Assembly: GCA_016219875.1 (NCBI GenBank)
Contig: JACRJZ010000020.1
Coordinates: 1-33,477 of the forward strand
DNA length: 33,477 nt
Reading direction: 5' to 3'
Source of the DNA: Verrucomicrobiota bacterium
Lineage (GTDB): Bacteria; Verrucomicrobiota; Verrucomicrobiia; Limisphaerales; JACRJZ01
In this document: one piece after another, positions 8,575-16,871 of the stretch
Position numbering within the stretch: the stretch's first letter is position 1
How the letters are laid out: every line of letters starts with the position of its first letter
Made by a program: the position numbers and the translations under genes
The notes under the pieces: generated by a model
Told to the model about the DNA's origin: nothing
The model's database searches: none
Seen by the model: only the letters and a program-made list of their open reading frames with translations

Positions 8575-10176
8575 ATGAAGATGAATTGTATGCAGCGGTG
8601 CGCCAGCCTCGTGACGGCGGGCGCGATTCTCAGTGTGTTGAATGGGTGTTCTCGACAGGGGCCGACCGCCGAGGCCGGCGGGCACGGTGGAGACGCCAAG
8701 ACGGCGCAAATCAGCGTCTTCGGCGAGCGCCACGAAATCTTTGCGGAACATCGGTTGGTCGTAGCCGGCACGCCGACCAAGTTTGTGACGCATGTCACGG
8801 ACTTGAAGACGCTGGAACCGCGCCGGGAAGGCCCGGTCCGATTCCAGATGCGGCTGGGCCAGGAAGCCCCCGTCGAGCAGGTCGAGAAGGCTCCCACGCG
8901 GGCGGGCATCTATGAGGCGATGCTCACTTTCCCGAAAGCGGGGGAATGGAGTGTCGCGCTGATGGTGCCCACCGAAGACGGGGAGAAGACCATCGCTTTC
9001 CCGCCCGTGAAGGTCTTCGCGTCGGCGGACGAAGTGGCCAAGGCCCCGGAGCCGGAAGCGCCGACGGGCATCAGTTTCCTGAAGGAACAGCAATGGAAGA
9101 TTCTGGCCGGGACCGAGCCGGCGACGAAACGGAAGCTGGTTGAGCAGTTGCGCCTGCCGGCGATGGCGGCGGCCCGTCCGGGGTCGCTGGCCCAGGTGAC
9201 GCCGCCCATCGCGGGACGTTTGCTGCTGCCGCCGGGCAAGGCCATGCCGCTGGTCGGCGAGAAGGTGGAAGCCGGACAAACACTCGCCCTCATCCAGCCG
9301 TCGTTCTCCGAGATGGCCGCGCGGTTTGTGGAAGCGGAAGGCGAAGTCGTCCGCGCCAAGCTCGCGCTCGAACAGGCGGACTTGGCACTCAAGCGGATCG
9401 AGAAGCTGGCCAAGGCCGAAGCGAAATCAGGACGCGAGTTGCAGGACGCCGAGTTTGTGGTCAAGACCGCGCAAGCCAAATACGACGCCGCGTTGGCGCT
9501 TCAGGCCACTTATCGCCAGGCCAGCACCAAGCTGGGCGGGCAGAACAGCGCGGCCAGCCAACCGGCCATCGAACTTCGGTCGCCCATCGCCGGGATCATC
9601 ATCAACCAGTCTGGCGCGGCCGTTGGCGAATTCATCACCCCGGAGAAAGCGGTGTTCACGGTGCTCGACGCGGGCAGCGTTTTCATCGAAGCGCATGTCC
9701 CCGAAGCGAGCGTCAAGCGTCTCGGCACGACGAAAGCGGCCAGTTACGAAGTGCCGGGCGAAACCGGACAGTTCATTCCCATCACCGGCGATGGCGCGGG
9801 CCGCCTCGTGTTTGTCGGCATCCAAGTGGACACGGCCACGCGCACAGTGCCGTTGATCTATGAAGCGAAGAACCCGGAAAACCGCCTGCGGGTCGGGCAA
9901 TCGGTGAACCTTTTTGTCGAAACCTCTCGGGCGGAAGACACGCTGGCCATCCCCAGCGCGGCCATTGTCGAGGAAGACGGGCGGCCCATCGCCTTTGTGC
10001 AAGCGGGCGGCGAGACGTTCCAGAAGCGCGACCTTACGCTCGGCATCCGCGATGGGAACTGGGTACAAGTCCTGTCAGGCATCACCGAAGGCGAGCGGGT
10101 CGTCACCAAGGGTGCGTATGCCGTGCGGCTCGCTTCGGTGTCTTCGGCCATCCCGGCGCATGGGCATGTGCATTGA
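8575..10176 (+). CDS. RND efflux periplasmic adaptor lipoprotein (CusB/HlyD family)
   Basis: A 533-residue protein with a lipoprotein signal (ILSVLNGC). It starts with an N-terminal beta domain of about 110 residues (ISVFGERHEIFAEH to VKVFAS), seen in some planctomycete and verrucomicrobial adaptors. Next come the usual adaptor parts: barrel-sandwich half (PPIAGRLLLPPG, VEAGQTLALIQPS), a coiled-coil hairpin (about 245-325, rich in Ala, Glu and Lys), the second half-motif (ELRSPIAGIIINQSGAAVGEF), a beta-barrel and a membrane-proximal domain (LAIPSAAIVEEDGRPIAFV). It joins the RND pump to the TolC-like channel. ATG 8575 is the first start that gives the lipoprotein signal; the open frame before it overlaps the preceding gene. 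The C-terminus ends HGHVH. Confidence 0.9.
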   Translation: MKMNCMQRCASLVTAGAILSVLNGCSRQGPTAEAGGHGGDAKTAQISVFGERHEIFAEHRLVVAGTPTKFVTHVTDLKTLEPRREGPVRFQMRLGQEAPVEQVEKAPTRAGIYEAMLTFPKAGEWSVALMVPTEDGEKTIAFPPVKVFASADEVAKAPEPEAPTGISFLKEQQWKILAGTEPATKRKLVEQLRLPAMAAARPGSLAQVTPPIAGRLLLPPGKAMPLVGEKVEAGQTLALIQPSFSEMAARFVEAEGEVVRAKLALEQADLALKRIEKLAKAEAKSGRELQDAEFVVKTAQAKYDAALALQATYRQASTKLGGQNSAASQPAIELRSPIAGIIINQSGAAVGEFITPEKAVFTVLDAGSVFIEAHVPEASVKRLGTTKAASYEVPGETGQFIPITGDGAGRLVFVGIQVDTATRTVPLIYEAKNPENRLRVGQSVNLFVETSRAEDTLAIPSAAIVEEDGRPIAFVQAGGETFQKRDLTLGIRDGNWVQVLSGITEGERVVTKGAYAVRLASVSSAIPAHGHVH

Positions 10177-10203
10177 TCTCAACCACAAAACCAAACCACC
10201 ACC

Positions 10204-10824
10204 ATGACAGCACTGATAACCACCTCCCTCCTGGCCTCCTTGATGACCGTCACGGGCTTGAGTGAAACCGTCAACTTCGACAACGCCGAGGTTGGCAAAG
10301 CACCGCCGGGATGGGCCGCCACCAAGACCGGCAAAGGCGAACCCAAATGGGCCACCGTCGCCGATGACACCGCGCCATCAAAGCCGGCTGTTCTCAAACA
10401 AAGCAGCGAGGCGGACTACCCCGTCGCGTTCAAGAACGACACGAACCTCAAGGACGGTTTCGTGGAAGTGAAGTTCAAACCCGTGTCCGGCAAGGAGGAT
10501 CAGGCCGGCGGTGTCGTTTGGAGGGTGAAGGACGCGGACAATTACTACGTCGCGCGGGCGAACGCGCTGGAGGACAACGTACGCATCTATCATTTCGTGA
10601 AAGGCATACGGACTCAGTTCAAGGGCGCGAATGTACCTGTGGCCGCAGATCAGTGGCAGACGTTGCGCGTGAACTTTTCCGGCAGCCGCTTCACCGTCGT
10701 TTTCAATGGCAAGGAACTGTTCACTGCCGAAGACGAGACACACAAAGAGGCGGGCAAGGTCGGCGTGTGGACGAAGGCCGACAGCGTGACGCTGTTCGAT
10801 GACTTCAGCTACGGCGCGAAATGA
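10204..10824 (+). CDS. Secreted DUF1080-like (concanavalin-type) domain protein
   Basis: A 206-residue protein with a short, weak signal-like N-terminus (LITTSLLASLMTVTG) and a jelly-roll domain resembling DUF1080/LamG proteins: the phrases GGVVWRVKDADNYYVARAN, WQTLRVNFSGSRFTVVFNGK and VGVWTKADSVTLFDDFSYG. Related domains bind or cleave sugars, but here the gene lies inside an RND efflux operon between the adaptor and a barrel protein, and ends in an ATGA overlap with the barrel gene. Its part in efflux is not known; it may be a periplasmic accessory. No catalytic residue can be named. Confidence 0.8.
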   Translation: MTALITTSLLASLMTVTGLSETVNFDNAEVGKAPPGWAATKTGKGEPKWATVADDTAPSKPAVLKQSSEADYPVAFKNDTNLKDGFVEVKFKPVSGKEDQAGGVVWRVKDADNYYVARANALEDNVRIYHFVKGIRTQFKGANVPVAADQWQTLRVNFSGSRFTVVFNGKELFTAEDETHKEAGKVGVWTKADSVTLFDDFSYGAK

Positions 10825-11615
10825 ACTCCATGCCCGCCCGAATCCTTGCCTGCGTCTCGGCCTTGCTGCTGGTCACCGCGCCACGCTGCTTTGCTCCGCC
10901 GCCACTTGTCACGGGCGATGTGCCCACAGCGGACAAGCAGACCTTCGAGTGGTATGCCGGCGTGCGGTATCAAGAAAGCGAGAGTGGAGTTCCCGCGCGA
11001 TTGTTACCATTTACTGAACTGGTCTATGGCCTGACCGACCGGATGGAACTCACATTCGAGACCGCCGGCCTGAGCAAAGACCACGAATACGGCCTGAGCG
11101 ATTCAGTCGTCGGCACGAAATACGTCTTTCTCAAGGAAACCGAACGGCGGCCCGGCATCGCGGGTTCGTTCGAGTTGAAGTTGCCGACGGGCGACGAATC
11201 GCGCGGCCTCGGCAGCGACGAGTTCGACTACGACCTCCGTCTGCGTGCCCAAAAGACATGGGGCTGGTTCACAGCGATTGGCAACGCCGGCTACACCTTC
11301 GTCACCGACCCGGAATACGGGGGAGTGACCACCAGCGCGGAGAACGTGTGGCTCTTGACGCTCGGGCAGGAGTATCAGGTCGCGAAGAAAACCAAGCTGC
11401 TATCGGAACTCTACTTCGTCAGCCGCGAGGAGCCGGGCGAAGCGAACCGCCTCGCCGCGAACATCGGCTTCAAGCACAAGCTCCGTGACAACTTCACCGT
11501 CCACGCCGCCATTGGCAGAAGTGTGCGTGAGGAGAATCGCGGCGGGCCGGACTTGCGCGTGTATGTCGGCGTGAAGTGGGAATTCGGTGCGCCGTGGCGC
11601 AAACGAGAGGAATGA
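10821..11615 (+). CDS. Outer-membrane beta-barrel, phenol MetA-type transporter family
   Basis: A 264-residue protein with a signal peptide (LACVSALLLVTAPRCFA) and alternating beta strands through its length: ELVYGLTDRMELTFETAG, VVGTKYVFLKE, AGSFELKLPTGDE, FTAIGNAGYTFV, and a final strand DLRVYVGVKWEFG. This is the pattern of the MetA-pathway/transporter barrel family (Phenol_MetA_deg). The start overlaps the previous stop by four bases. Family members are often found beside efflux or degradation genes, and the substrate is normally unknown. With a separate TolC-family channel further on, this operon carries two outer-membrane proteins. Confidence 0.8.
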   Translation: MNSMPARILACVSALLLVTAPRCFAPPPLVTGDVPTADKQTFEWYAGVRYQESESGVPARLLPFTELVYGLTDRMELTFETAGLSKDHEYGLSDSVVGTKYVFLKETERRPGIAGSFELKLPTGDESRGLGSDEFDYDLRLRAQKTWGWFTAIGNAGYTFVTDPEYGGVTTSAENVWLLTLGQEYQVAKKTKLLSELYFVSREEPGEANRLAANIGFKHKLRDNFTVHAAIGRSVREENRGGPDLRVYVGVKWEFGAPWRKREE

Positions 11616-11702
11616 CAGCATGAAGTGGATGAGTTGCGAAACAGTGAAGCTGGGCCGCGTGGCCTGGCCGCAACCCATCCACGGCCTAAGCGTAATTCTA
11701 CT

Positions 11703-14700
11703 ATGATTGAAGCCCTGATTAGTTGGTCGCTGCGCAATCGCGCGGCAGTTCTGGTGATGGCCGGCCTGTTGCTGGTCATTGGTGGCTATACCGCCATCAA
11801 GATGCCGGTGGATGTGTTCCCGGATCTCACCGCGCCGACGGTGACGGTCATCACCGAAGCGAGGGGTATGGCCCCCAGCGAGGTCGAGAGCCAGGTGACG
11901 TTCCCCATCGAAGCGGCTGTCAACGGCGCGTCCGGCGTACGGCGCGTGCGCTCGGCCACGGCGGTGGGCCTGTCCATCGTATGGATTGAATTCGATTGGG
12001 GCACGGACATCTATGCCGCCCGTCAAATCGTCAGCGAGAAGGTCAATGTCGCGGCGGGCGGACTGCCGCCGGAAGTGGACCGGCCCGTGCTCGCACCCGT
12101 GTCGTCCATCATGGGTGAAATCCTGTTCATCGCGCTCACCTCGGACAAACACACGCCCATCGAATTGCGCACCACGGCGGACACGGTGATTCGCCGGCGC
12201 GTCCTTTCCGTGCCGGGCGTTTCCCAAGTCACGCCCATCGGCGGGGGAGTGAAGCAGTTCCAGGTGATGCTTTCGCCGGCCAAGCTGCAAGCTTATGGCG
12301 TGTCGTTTCAGCAGGTGACGCGTTCGTTGGCGGAAGGCAACGAGAACGTATCCGCCGGGTTCATCAACGAGCGCAGTTCAGAGTGGCTGATTACGGGCGT
12401 CGGACGCGTGCGCTCGCTGGGGGACATCGGGGAAACCGTGGTCATGGCGACGAACGGCATTCCCACCAAGGTCGCGGACCTCGGCGACGTCGTGATTGGC
12501 GAGGAACCGAAGCGCGGCGAAGGGTCCACGAAAGGAAAACCGGCGGTGATCCTAGGCATTCAGAAACAGCCGGGCGCGAACACGCTGATGCTGACCAAGG
12601 AGCTTGATGCCGTGCTCGACGACATCGCCTCGAAACTTCCCGCCGGGATGAAAATTGACAAACGCATCTTCCGCCAGGCGGACTTCATCGAGATTGCCAT
12701 CCGCAACGTGCAAGGCGCCCTGCGCGATGGCGGCCTGCTGGTGGTAATCATCGTGCTGCTGTTCCTGGCCAACGTCCGCGCCACATTCATCACGCTCACG
12801 GCCATTCCGCTCTCGCTGGTGGTGACGGTCCTGGTGATGAAATCCTTCGGCGCGACCATGAACACCATGACGCTGGGCGGCATGGCCATCGCCATCGGCG
12901 CGCTCGTCGATGACGCGGTGATTCTCGTCGAAAATGTGTTCCGCCGGCTGCGCGTCAACAGCCTGCACCCGGAGGACAAGCGCAAGCACACGATGCAAGT
13001 CATCTTCGACGCGAGCATCGAAATCCAGAAATCCATCGTCTTCGCCACGCTGATCATCGCTCTGGTGTTCCTGCCGATTTTCTTCCTGAGCGGGGTCGAG
13101 GGGCGTCTGCTCAAACCACTGGGCCTGGCGTATATCGTGTCGCTGGGCGCGTCGCTGCTGGTGGCGCTGACCGTGTCGCCGGTGCTGTGTCACCTGCTAT
13201 TGCCGCGCAGCCGCGCTGTACTGACCGGGCATGAACCTCGGGTGGTGACCTGGCTGAAATCGCATTACGCGAAAATCCTGACGCCGGTGCTGGCGCATCC
13301 ATGGCGCGTGACCGTGCCCGCGGCGGCGGCGCTGCTGGTGGCGCTGGTCTCGACCTACTTCATGGGCCGCTCATTCCTGCCCGAGTTCAACGAAGGCACA
13401 CTGACTCTGAGCGCGGTCACTTTGCCCGGCACGTCGCTCGAACAAGCCAACGAGTATGGCAGCATCATCGAACGGACGCTGTTCGCCCACCCCGAGGTGA
13501 TCGGGGTGGCGCGCCGCCAGGGCCGGGCCGAGTTGGATGAACATGCCCAGGGCGTGGAGTCATCCGAGATAGATGTCTCCTTGAAGATGCAGAAGCGGAC
13601 CAAGAAGGAACTGCTCGAAGCGTTGCGGCGCGATTTCTCGCTGATTCCGGGCATGAACGTCATCATCGGCCAGCCGATTTCGCACCGCATTGATCACATG
13701 CTGTCCGGCACGCGCGCCAACGTGGCGGTGAAAATCTTCGGCGACAATCTCTACCAACTGCGTCTGCTGGCGAGCCGCGCCCGCAAGGAAATGGAAGCCG
13801 TGCCGGGTGTGGTGGACTTGTCCATCGAACAGCAAACCGACGTGCCCATCCTGCGCGCGCACTTCGACCGCAACGCCATTGCCCGCCACGGCCTGACCGT
13901 GCGCAACGTGGCGGTGACGATGGAGGCGGCGGTCAAGGGGGTGACCGTCTCAAGGGTGCTGGAAGGCCGCAACTCGTTCGACTTGGTGGTGCGCCTGACG
14001 GGGCCGGAGGGTTGGCGCACGGAGGACATCGGCGACTTGCTCGTGGACACGCCGGCTGGCGCGAAAGTGCCGCTGAAGAGTCTGGCGGACATTCGCAAGG
14101 AAACCGGCCCGAACTACATCAGCCGCGAACAAGTGGAGCGGAAAATCGTGGTCATGTGCAATGTGGCGGGAAGAGACGTGACGTCGGTGGTGAACGAATG
14201 CAAGAAAGTCGTTGATCCTCTCGTGGCGGGGATGCCGGGATACCGGGTGGATTACGGCGGCCAGTTCGAGAGCGCGGCGGAGGCCGGGCGAATTATCGCG
14301 TTGCTGGGCATCGCGGTGGTCCTGGGCATTGGCTTCCTGCTAAACTTGGCGTTTGGGTCGGCCCGTGACGCCGCGCTGATCATGCTCAACCTGCCACTGG
14401 CGCTCATCGGCGGCGTGGTGGGCGTGTTCGTGTCGGGAGGCGTGCTGAGCGTGGCGTCGCTGATTGGGTTCATCACCGTGTTTGGCATCGCCACGCGCAA
14501 CGGCATCATGCTGGTGTCGCACATCAAACACCTGGAGCAGCACGAAGGAGTGACGGACTTCCGGGAGGCGGTGTTCCGCGGAGCGATGGAGCGACTCGCG
14601 CCCATCCTGATGACCGCGCTGGCGGCGGGCCTGGCTTTGATTCCGCTGGCCCTGGGCGGGCACAAACCGGGCAGCGAGATTCAAACGCCGATGGCGATTG

Positions 14701-14795
14701 TCATTCTGTTTGGGCTGCTGACTTCGATGCTGTTGAACATGATTGTGGTTCCGGCGCTCTATCTGCGCTTCGGGCGGCCGGTGGAAATTGAGTAA
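11703..14795 (+). CDS. RND efflux pump (CusA/CzcA-like)
   Basis: A 1030-residue inner-membrane pump of full RND length. The N-terminus (IEALISWSLRNRAAVLVMA, then VDVFPDLTAPTVTVITEA) is of the heavy-metal (HME) type, and so is the twice-repeated architecture. The TM4 motif reads AIGALVDDAVILVEN with D403, D404 and E410. CzcA has Asp at the position of A397, six residues before the first of these, so one of the three acidic residues of the metal-pump signature is missing and a double Asp like that of AcrB is present. In TM10, R932 (GIATRNGIMLVSHI) takes the place where AcrB has Lys940. Substrate is thus uncertain: monovalent or divalent metal, or an organic compound. ATG 11703 is used; the frame is open from 11625 but without sign of coding. 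No ribosome site is clear. Confidence 0.93.
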   Translation: MIEALISWSLRNRAAVLVMAGLLLVIGGYTAIKMPVDVFPDLTAPTVTVITEARGMAPSEVESQVTFPIEAAVNGASGVRRVRSATAVGLSIVWIEFDWGTDIYAARQIVSEKVNVAAGGLPPEVDRPVLAPVSSIMGEILFIALTSDKHTPIELRTTADTVIRRRVLSVPGVSQVTPIGGGVKQFQVMLSPAKLQAYGVSFQQVTRSLAEGNENVSAGFINERSSEWLITGVGRVRSLGDIGETVVMATNGIPTKVADLGDVVIGEEPKRGEGSTKGKPAVILGIQKQPGANTLMLTKELDAVLDDIASKLPAGMKIDKRIFRQADFIEIAIRNVQGALRDGGLLVVIIVLLFLANVRATFITLTAIPLSLVVTVLVMKSFGATMNTMTLGGMAIAIGALVDDAVILVENVFRRLRVNSLHPEDKRKHTMQVIFDASIEIQKSIVFATLIIALVFLPIFFLSGVEGRLLKPLGLAYIVSLGASLLVALTVSPVLCHLLLPRSRAVLTGHEPRVVTWLKSHYAKILTPVLAHPWRVTVPAAAALLVALVSTYFMGRSFLPEFNEGTLTLSAVTLPGTSLEQANEYGSIIERTLFAHPEVIGVARRQGRAELDEHAQGVESSEIDVSLKMQKRTKKELLEALRRDFSLIPGMNVIIGQPISHRIDHMLSGTRANVAVKIFGDNLYQLRLLASRARKEMEAVPGVVDLSIEQQTDVPILRAHFDRNAIARHGLTVRNVAVTMEAAVKGVTVSRVLEGRNSFDLVVRLTGPEGWRTEDIGDLLVDTPAGAKVPLKSLADIRKETGPNYISREQVERKIVVMCNVAGRDVTSVVNECKKVVDPLVAGMPGYRVDYGGQFESAAEAGRIIALLGIAVVLGIGFLLNLAFGSARDAALIMLNLPLALIGGVVGVFVSGGVLSVASLIGFITVFGIATRNGIMLVSHIKHLEQHEGVTDFREAVFRGAMERLAPILMTALAAGLALIPLALGGHKPGSEIQTPMAIVILFGLLTSMLLNMIVVPALYLRFGRPVEIE

Positions 14796-14798
14796 GGA
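14794..14798 (+). promoter_or_regulatory. Shine-Dalgarno for the DUF3147 gene
   Basis: AAGGA lies 5 nt before ATG 14804 and overlaps the TAA stop of the RND pump gene (14793-14795). Few genes in this window have a recognisable site, so this one is notable and fixes the start. Overlap with the stop suggests translational coupling to the pump. Confidence 0.6.
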
Positions 14799-14803
14799 AC
14801 GTC

Positions 14804-15154
14804 ATGACCTACTACCTCATTAAACTCTTCCTGAGCGCGGCGGTGATTGTCGCGGTGACTGAAGTATCCAAGCGCAGTTCACTGGTTGGCGGCCTGCTGG
14901 CGTCCCTGCCGCTCACGTCACTCCTGGCGATGGTCTGGCTTTATGTGGACACCAAAGACGCCGCGAAAGTAAGGGCGCTCTCGACGAGCATCTTGTGGCT
15001 GGTACTGCCGTCGCTGGTGCTGTTCATGGTACTGCCGCTCCTGCTCAAGCGGGGTGTCAACTTCTACGCCAGCGTGGGACTGGCCACGCTGGCCATGCTG
15101 GGTAGCTACGGCGGGATGCTCGCGTTGCTGCCGCGTTTTGGAATCAAACTCTGA
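14804..15154 (+). CDS. DUF3147 small membrane protein
   Basis: A 116-residue protein with four predicted helices: YLIKLFLSAAVIVAVTEV, LVGGLLASLPLTSLLAMVWL, STSILWLVLPSLVLFMVLP and VGLATLAMLGSYGGMLALL. The pattern KRSSLVGGLLASLPLTSLLAM is that of the DUF3147 family, and the length is usual. It lies between the RND pump and its TolC-family channel, with 8 nt before it and 17 nt after, so it is a member of the operon. No function is known for the family; a link to the pump is inferred from position. Confidence 0.85.
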   Translation: MTYYLIKLFLSAAVIVAVTEVSKRSSLVGGLLASLPLTSLLAMVWLYVDTKDAAKVRALSTSILWLVLPSLVLFMVLPLLLKRGVNFYASVGLATLAMLGSYGGMLALLPRFGIKL

Positions 15155-15171
15155 CCTTTTGTTTCTGACCT

Positions 15172-16392
15172 ATGAAACCTCTTTGTCTTTTTCTGGTGGT
15201 GGCAACGGCAGCGCATGCGGTGTCGCCAACCAACCGTCTCGAAAATCTTACCCTTGAGCAGGCCATCGCCCTGGCCGAGGGACAACATCCCGGCTTGGCA
15301 GAAGCTCGCGCACTAATTGACGCGGCCGACGGCCGGGCGCGGCAGGCGGGCGCGTTCCCGAACCCCGAAGCCATTGTCGGGGCACAGCAGATTCCTTTCA
15401 GCGGCAACGCCCCGAACGAAAAGGAATACGTGGCGGGCGTCGGGCAGACGATCCCACTCGGCGGGCGGCTCGGCAAAGCGCGTCAGGCAGAACTGCTCGA
15501 CCGCGAAGTCCGCGCGCGTGGGCTGGAAGTGAAGCGTCGGGACATCCGCAAGCGTGTCCACAGCGCCTTCGCCACCGCGCTGTATCAGGAGAAGGCTTGC
15601 CAGGCCCAAACCGAGATTCAGCGAAACGCCGAAAAGGCGGTGGTGACGACGCAAGCCCGCGTCGAGGCTGGGGACGCCTTGCGCGAAGACGCGGCGCGTG
15701 TGGAAATGGAACTGGCCCGCGCCAAAATCGAGTTGAAGCGCGCGGAGTCGCTGCGCGAACAGGCGCTGGTCACGCTGGCGTCAGCGATGGGCGACGCCAC
15801 GCTGTCCGTGAAATCGCTCGTCGGGACGCTGGATGCGACCTTCGAAATTCCGACCCTGGAAACCCTGGCAGCCAACGTGTCGGCCCAGCCGGAGAGCGCG
15901 CTGGCGGATGCCGACATCCGCGCCCGGAATGCGCGGGTGGACGCGGCCAAGGCGGAGCGGATTCCCGACGTGAAGGTGGAGTTGCTTTACCACCGGCTGG
16001 AATCGAGCCAGCAGAACACCTTCGACGTGGGCCTGAGCATTCCGCTGCCGCTCTTCAACCGAAACCAGGGCAAGCTCCGCGAAGCCCGCGCCGAAGTGGC
16101 CGCCGCCGAAGCCCGCTCCCGCATGACGCAAAACGAACTGACCACGCGGCTGCGCGAATCCCACCTGCAACTCACCGCGGCATTGGCCAACAGCCGCACG
16201 TTGAAGGCCGAGATCCTCTCGCGGGCCGAGACTGTTTTGAAAGGCGCTGAAGCGCGCTACGCCGCCGGGGACATCAGCTTGGCGGACGTCTTGCCCGTGC
16301 GCCGCGACTGGGCGGCGGTGCAGTTGAGCTACCTGGAATCGCTGCGGGACGTGATGCAGGCGTGGGCGGAGTTGCGGCACTGGAGTCGTTGA
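15172..16392 (+). CDS. TolC-family outer-membrane channel (CzcC-like)
   Basis: A 406-residue protein with a signal peptide (LCLFLVVATAAHA) and the two outer-membrane efflux protein (OEP) repeats. Each has a long helical hairpin: LTLEQAIALAEGQHPGLAEA and the QTIPLGG motif in the first half, and a mirrored helix pair with GLSIPLPLFNRNQGKLREA in the second. Length fits CzcC/CusC-type channels. It is the last gene of the efflux operon and would extend the pump and adaptor through the outer membrane. No Shine-Dalgarno site is visible. Confidence 0.92.
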   Translation: MKPLCLFLVVATAAHAVSPTNRLENLTLEQAIALAEGQHPGLAEARALIDAADGRARQAGAFPNPEAIVGAQQIPFSGNAPNEKEYVAGVGQTIPLGGRLGKARQAELLDREVRARGLEVKRRDIRKRVHSAFATALYQEKACQAQTEIQRNAEKAVVTTQARVEAGDALREDAARVEMELARAKIELKRAESLREQALVTLASAMGDATLSVKSLVGTLDATFEIPTLETLAANVSAQPESALADADIRARNARVDAAKAERIPDVKVELLYHRLESSQQNTFDVGLSIPLPLFNRNQGKLREARAEVAAAEARSRMTQNELTTRLRESHLQLTAALANSRTLKAEILSRAETVLKGAEARYAAGDISLADVLPVRRDWAAVQLSYLESLRDVMQAWAELRHWSR

Positions 16393-16563
16393 CAGCATGA
16401 AACCGCGCTCAACTGGCGGCGGAGCAAGCCAGAGGCGAGGCCGGAGTTCTGAGCGTTGCCGCACTGGATTCCAGCCCAAAAGGACCAAGCGCCGAAGGAC
16501 TCGACGGGCGAGGCGCGGTTGTTCTCCCAACCCGGAACAAATGGGCGCCACCGGACACCCCGC
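16393..16563. other. Non-coding stretch after the efflux operon
   Basis: Between the channel gene and the hairpin cluster there is GC-rich DNA with no supportable gene. Short open frames run through it in several frames on both strands, but none has family character or a plausible start site. No T-run terminator follows the operon. It may be the remains of other repeat copies. Confidence 0.4.
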
Positions 16564-16709
16564 CGTAGCGCGGGCTTTCCAGCCTTCCGTAGCGCCGACA
16601 TGCTTGTCGGCAGCCCGTCCGCCACGATGCGGACATTCGAAACGCTCGCACGCCCCGCCGGCTGGAAAGCCTGCGCGACAGCAGACCGGAATGTCTGCAC
16701 TACGGCGGC
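16564..16709. repeat. Hairpin cluster, several stem-loops in 146 bp
   Basis: Four short elements lie in a row: GCCGACA..TGTCGGC (16594-16611), GTCCGC..GCGGAC (16617-16634), GCAGAC..GTCTGC (16681-16698), plus the inverted pair ggctttccagcc (16573-16584) and ggctggaaagcc (16660-16671). The ends cgtagcgcgggc and ctgcactacggcgg resemble the gtagcgc ends of the elements at 24282 and 28523. It looks like a member, or a relative, of that family. Coding frames across it are shadows. Confidence 0.75.
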
Positions 16710-16756
16710 CATGCCAAGTTGCGCCCCGGAGGAAGCGAGCGTTGGAGCGTTGAACC

Positions 16757-16827
16757 GATGAAACGTTGAAGCGCTCCTTGCGGTTAAGGCGGGCGGGTGG
16801 CCCGCTTCAACGCTTCAACGTTTCATC
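16757..16827. repeat. Inverted repeat with 17-bp perfect arms
   Basis: gatgaaacgttgaagcg (16757-16773) is the exact reverse complement of 16811-16827, around a 37-nt GC-rich loop. Shorter repeats of cgttgaa and cttcaacg surround it. It sits at the convergent junction between the efflux operon and the minus-strand peptidase gene, where a two-way terminator would be expected, but no T-runs are present. Confidence 0.8.
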
Positions 16828-16871
16828 GCTTCAACCTTTGGACTCCTTTCCCGCTTCGCTCTCAATCTCCC

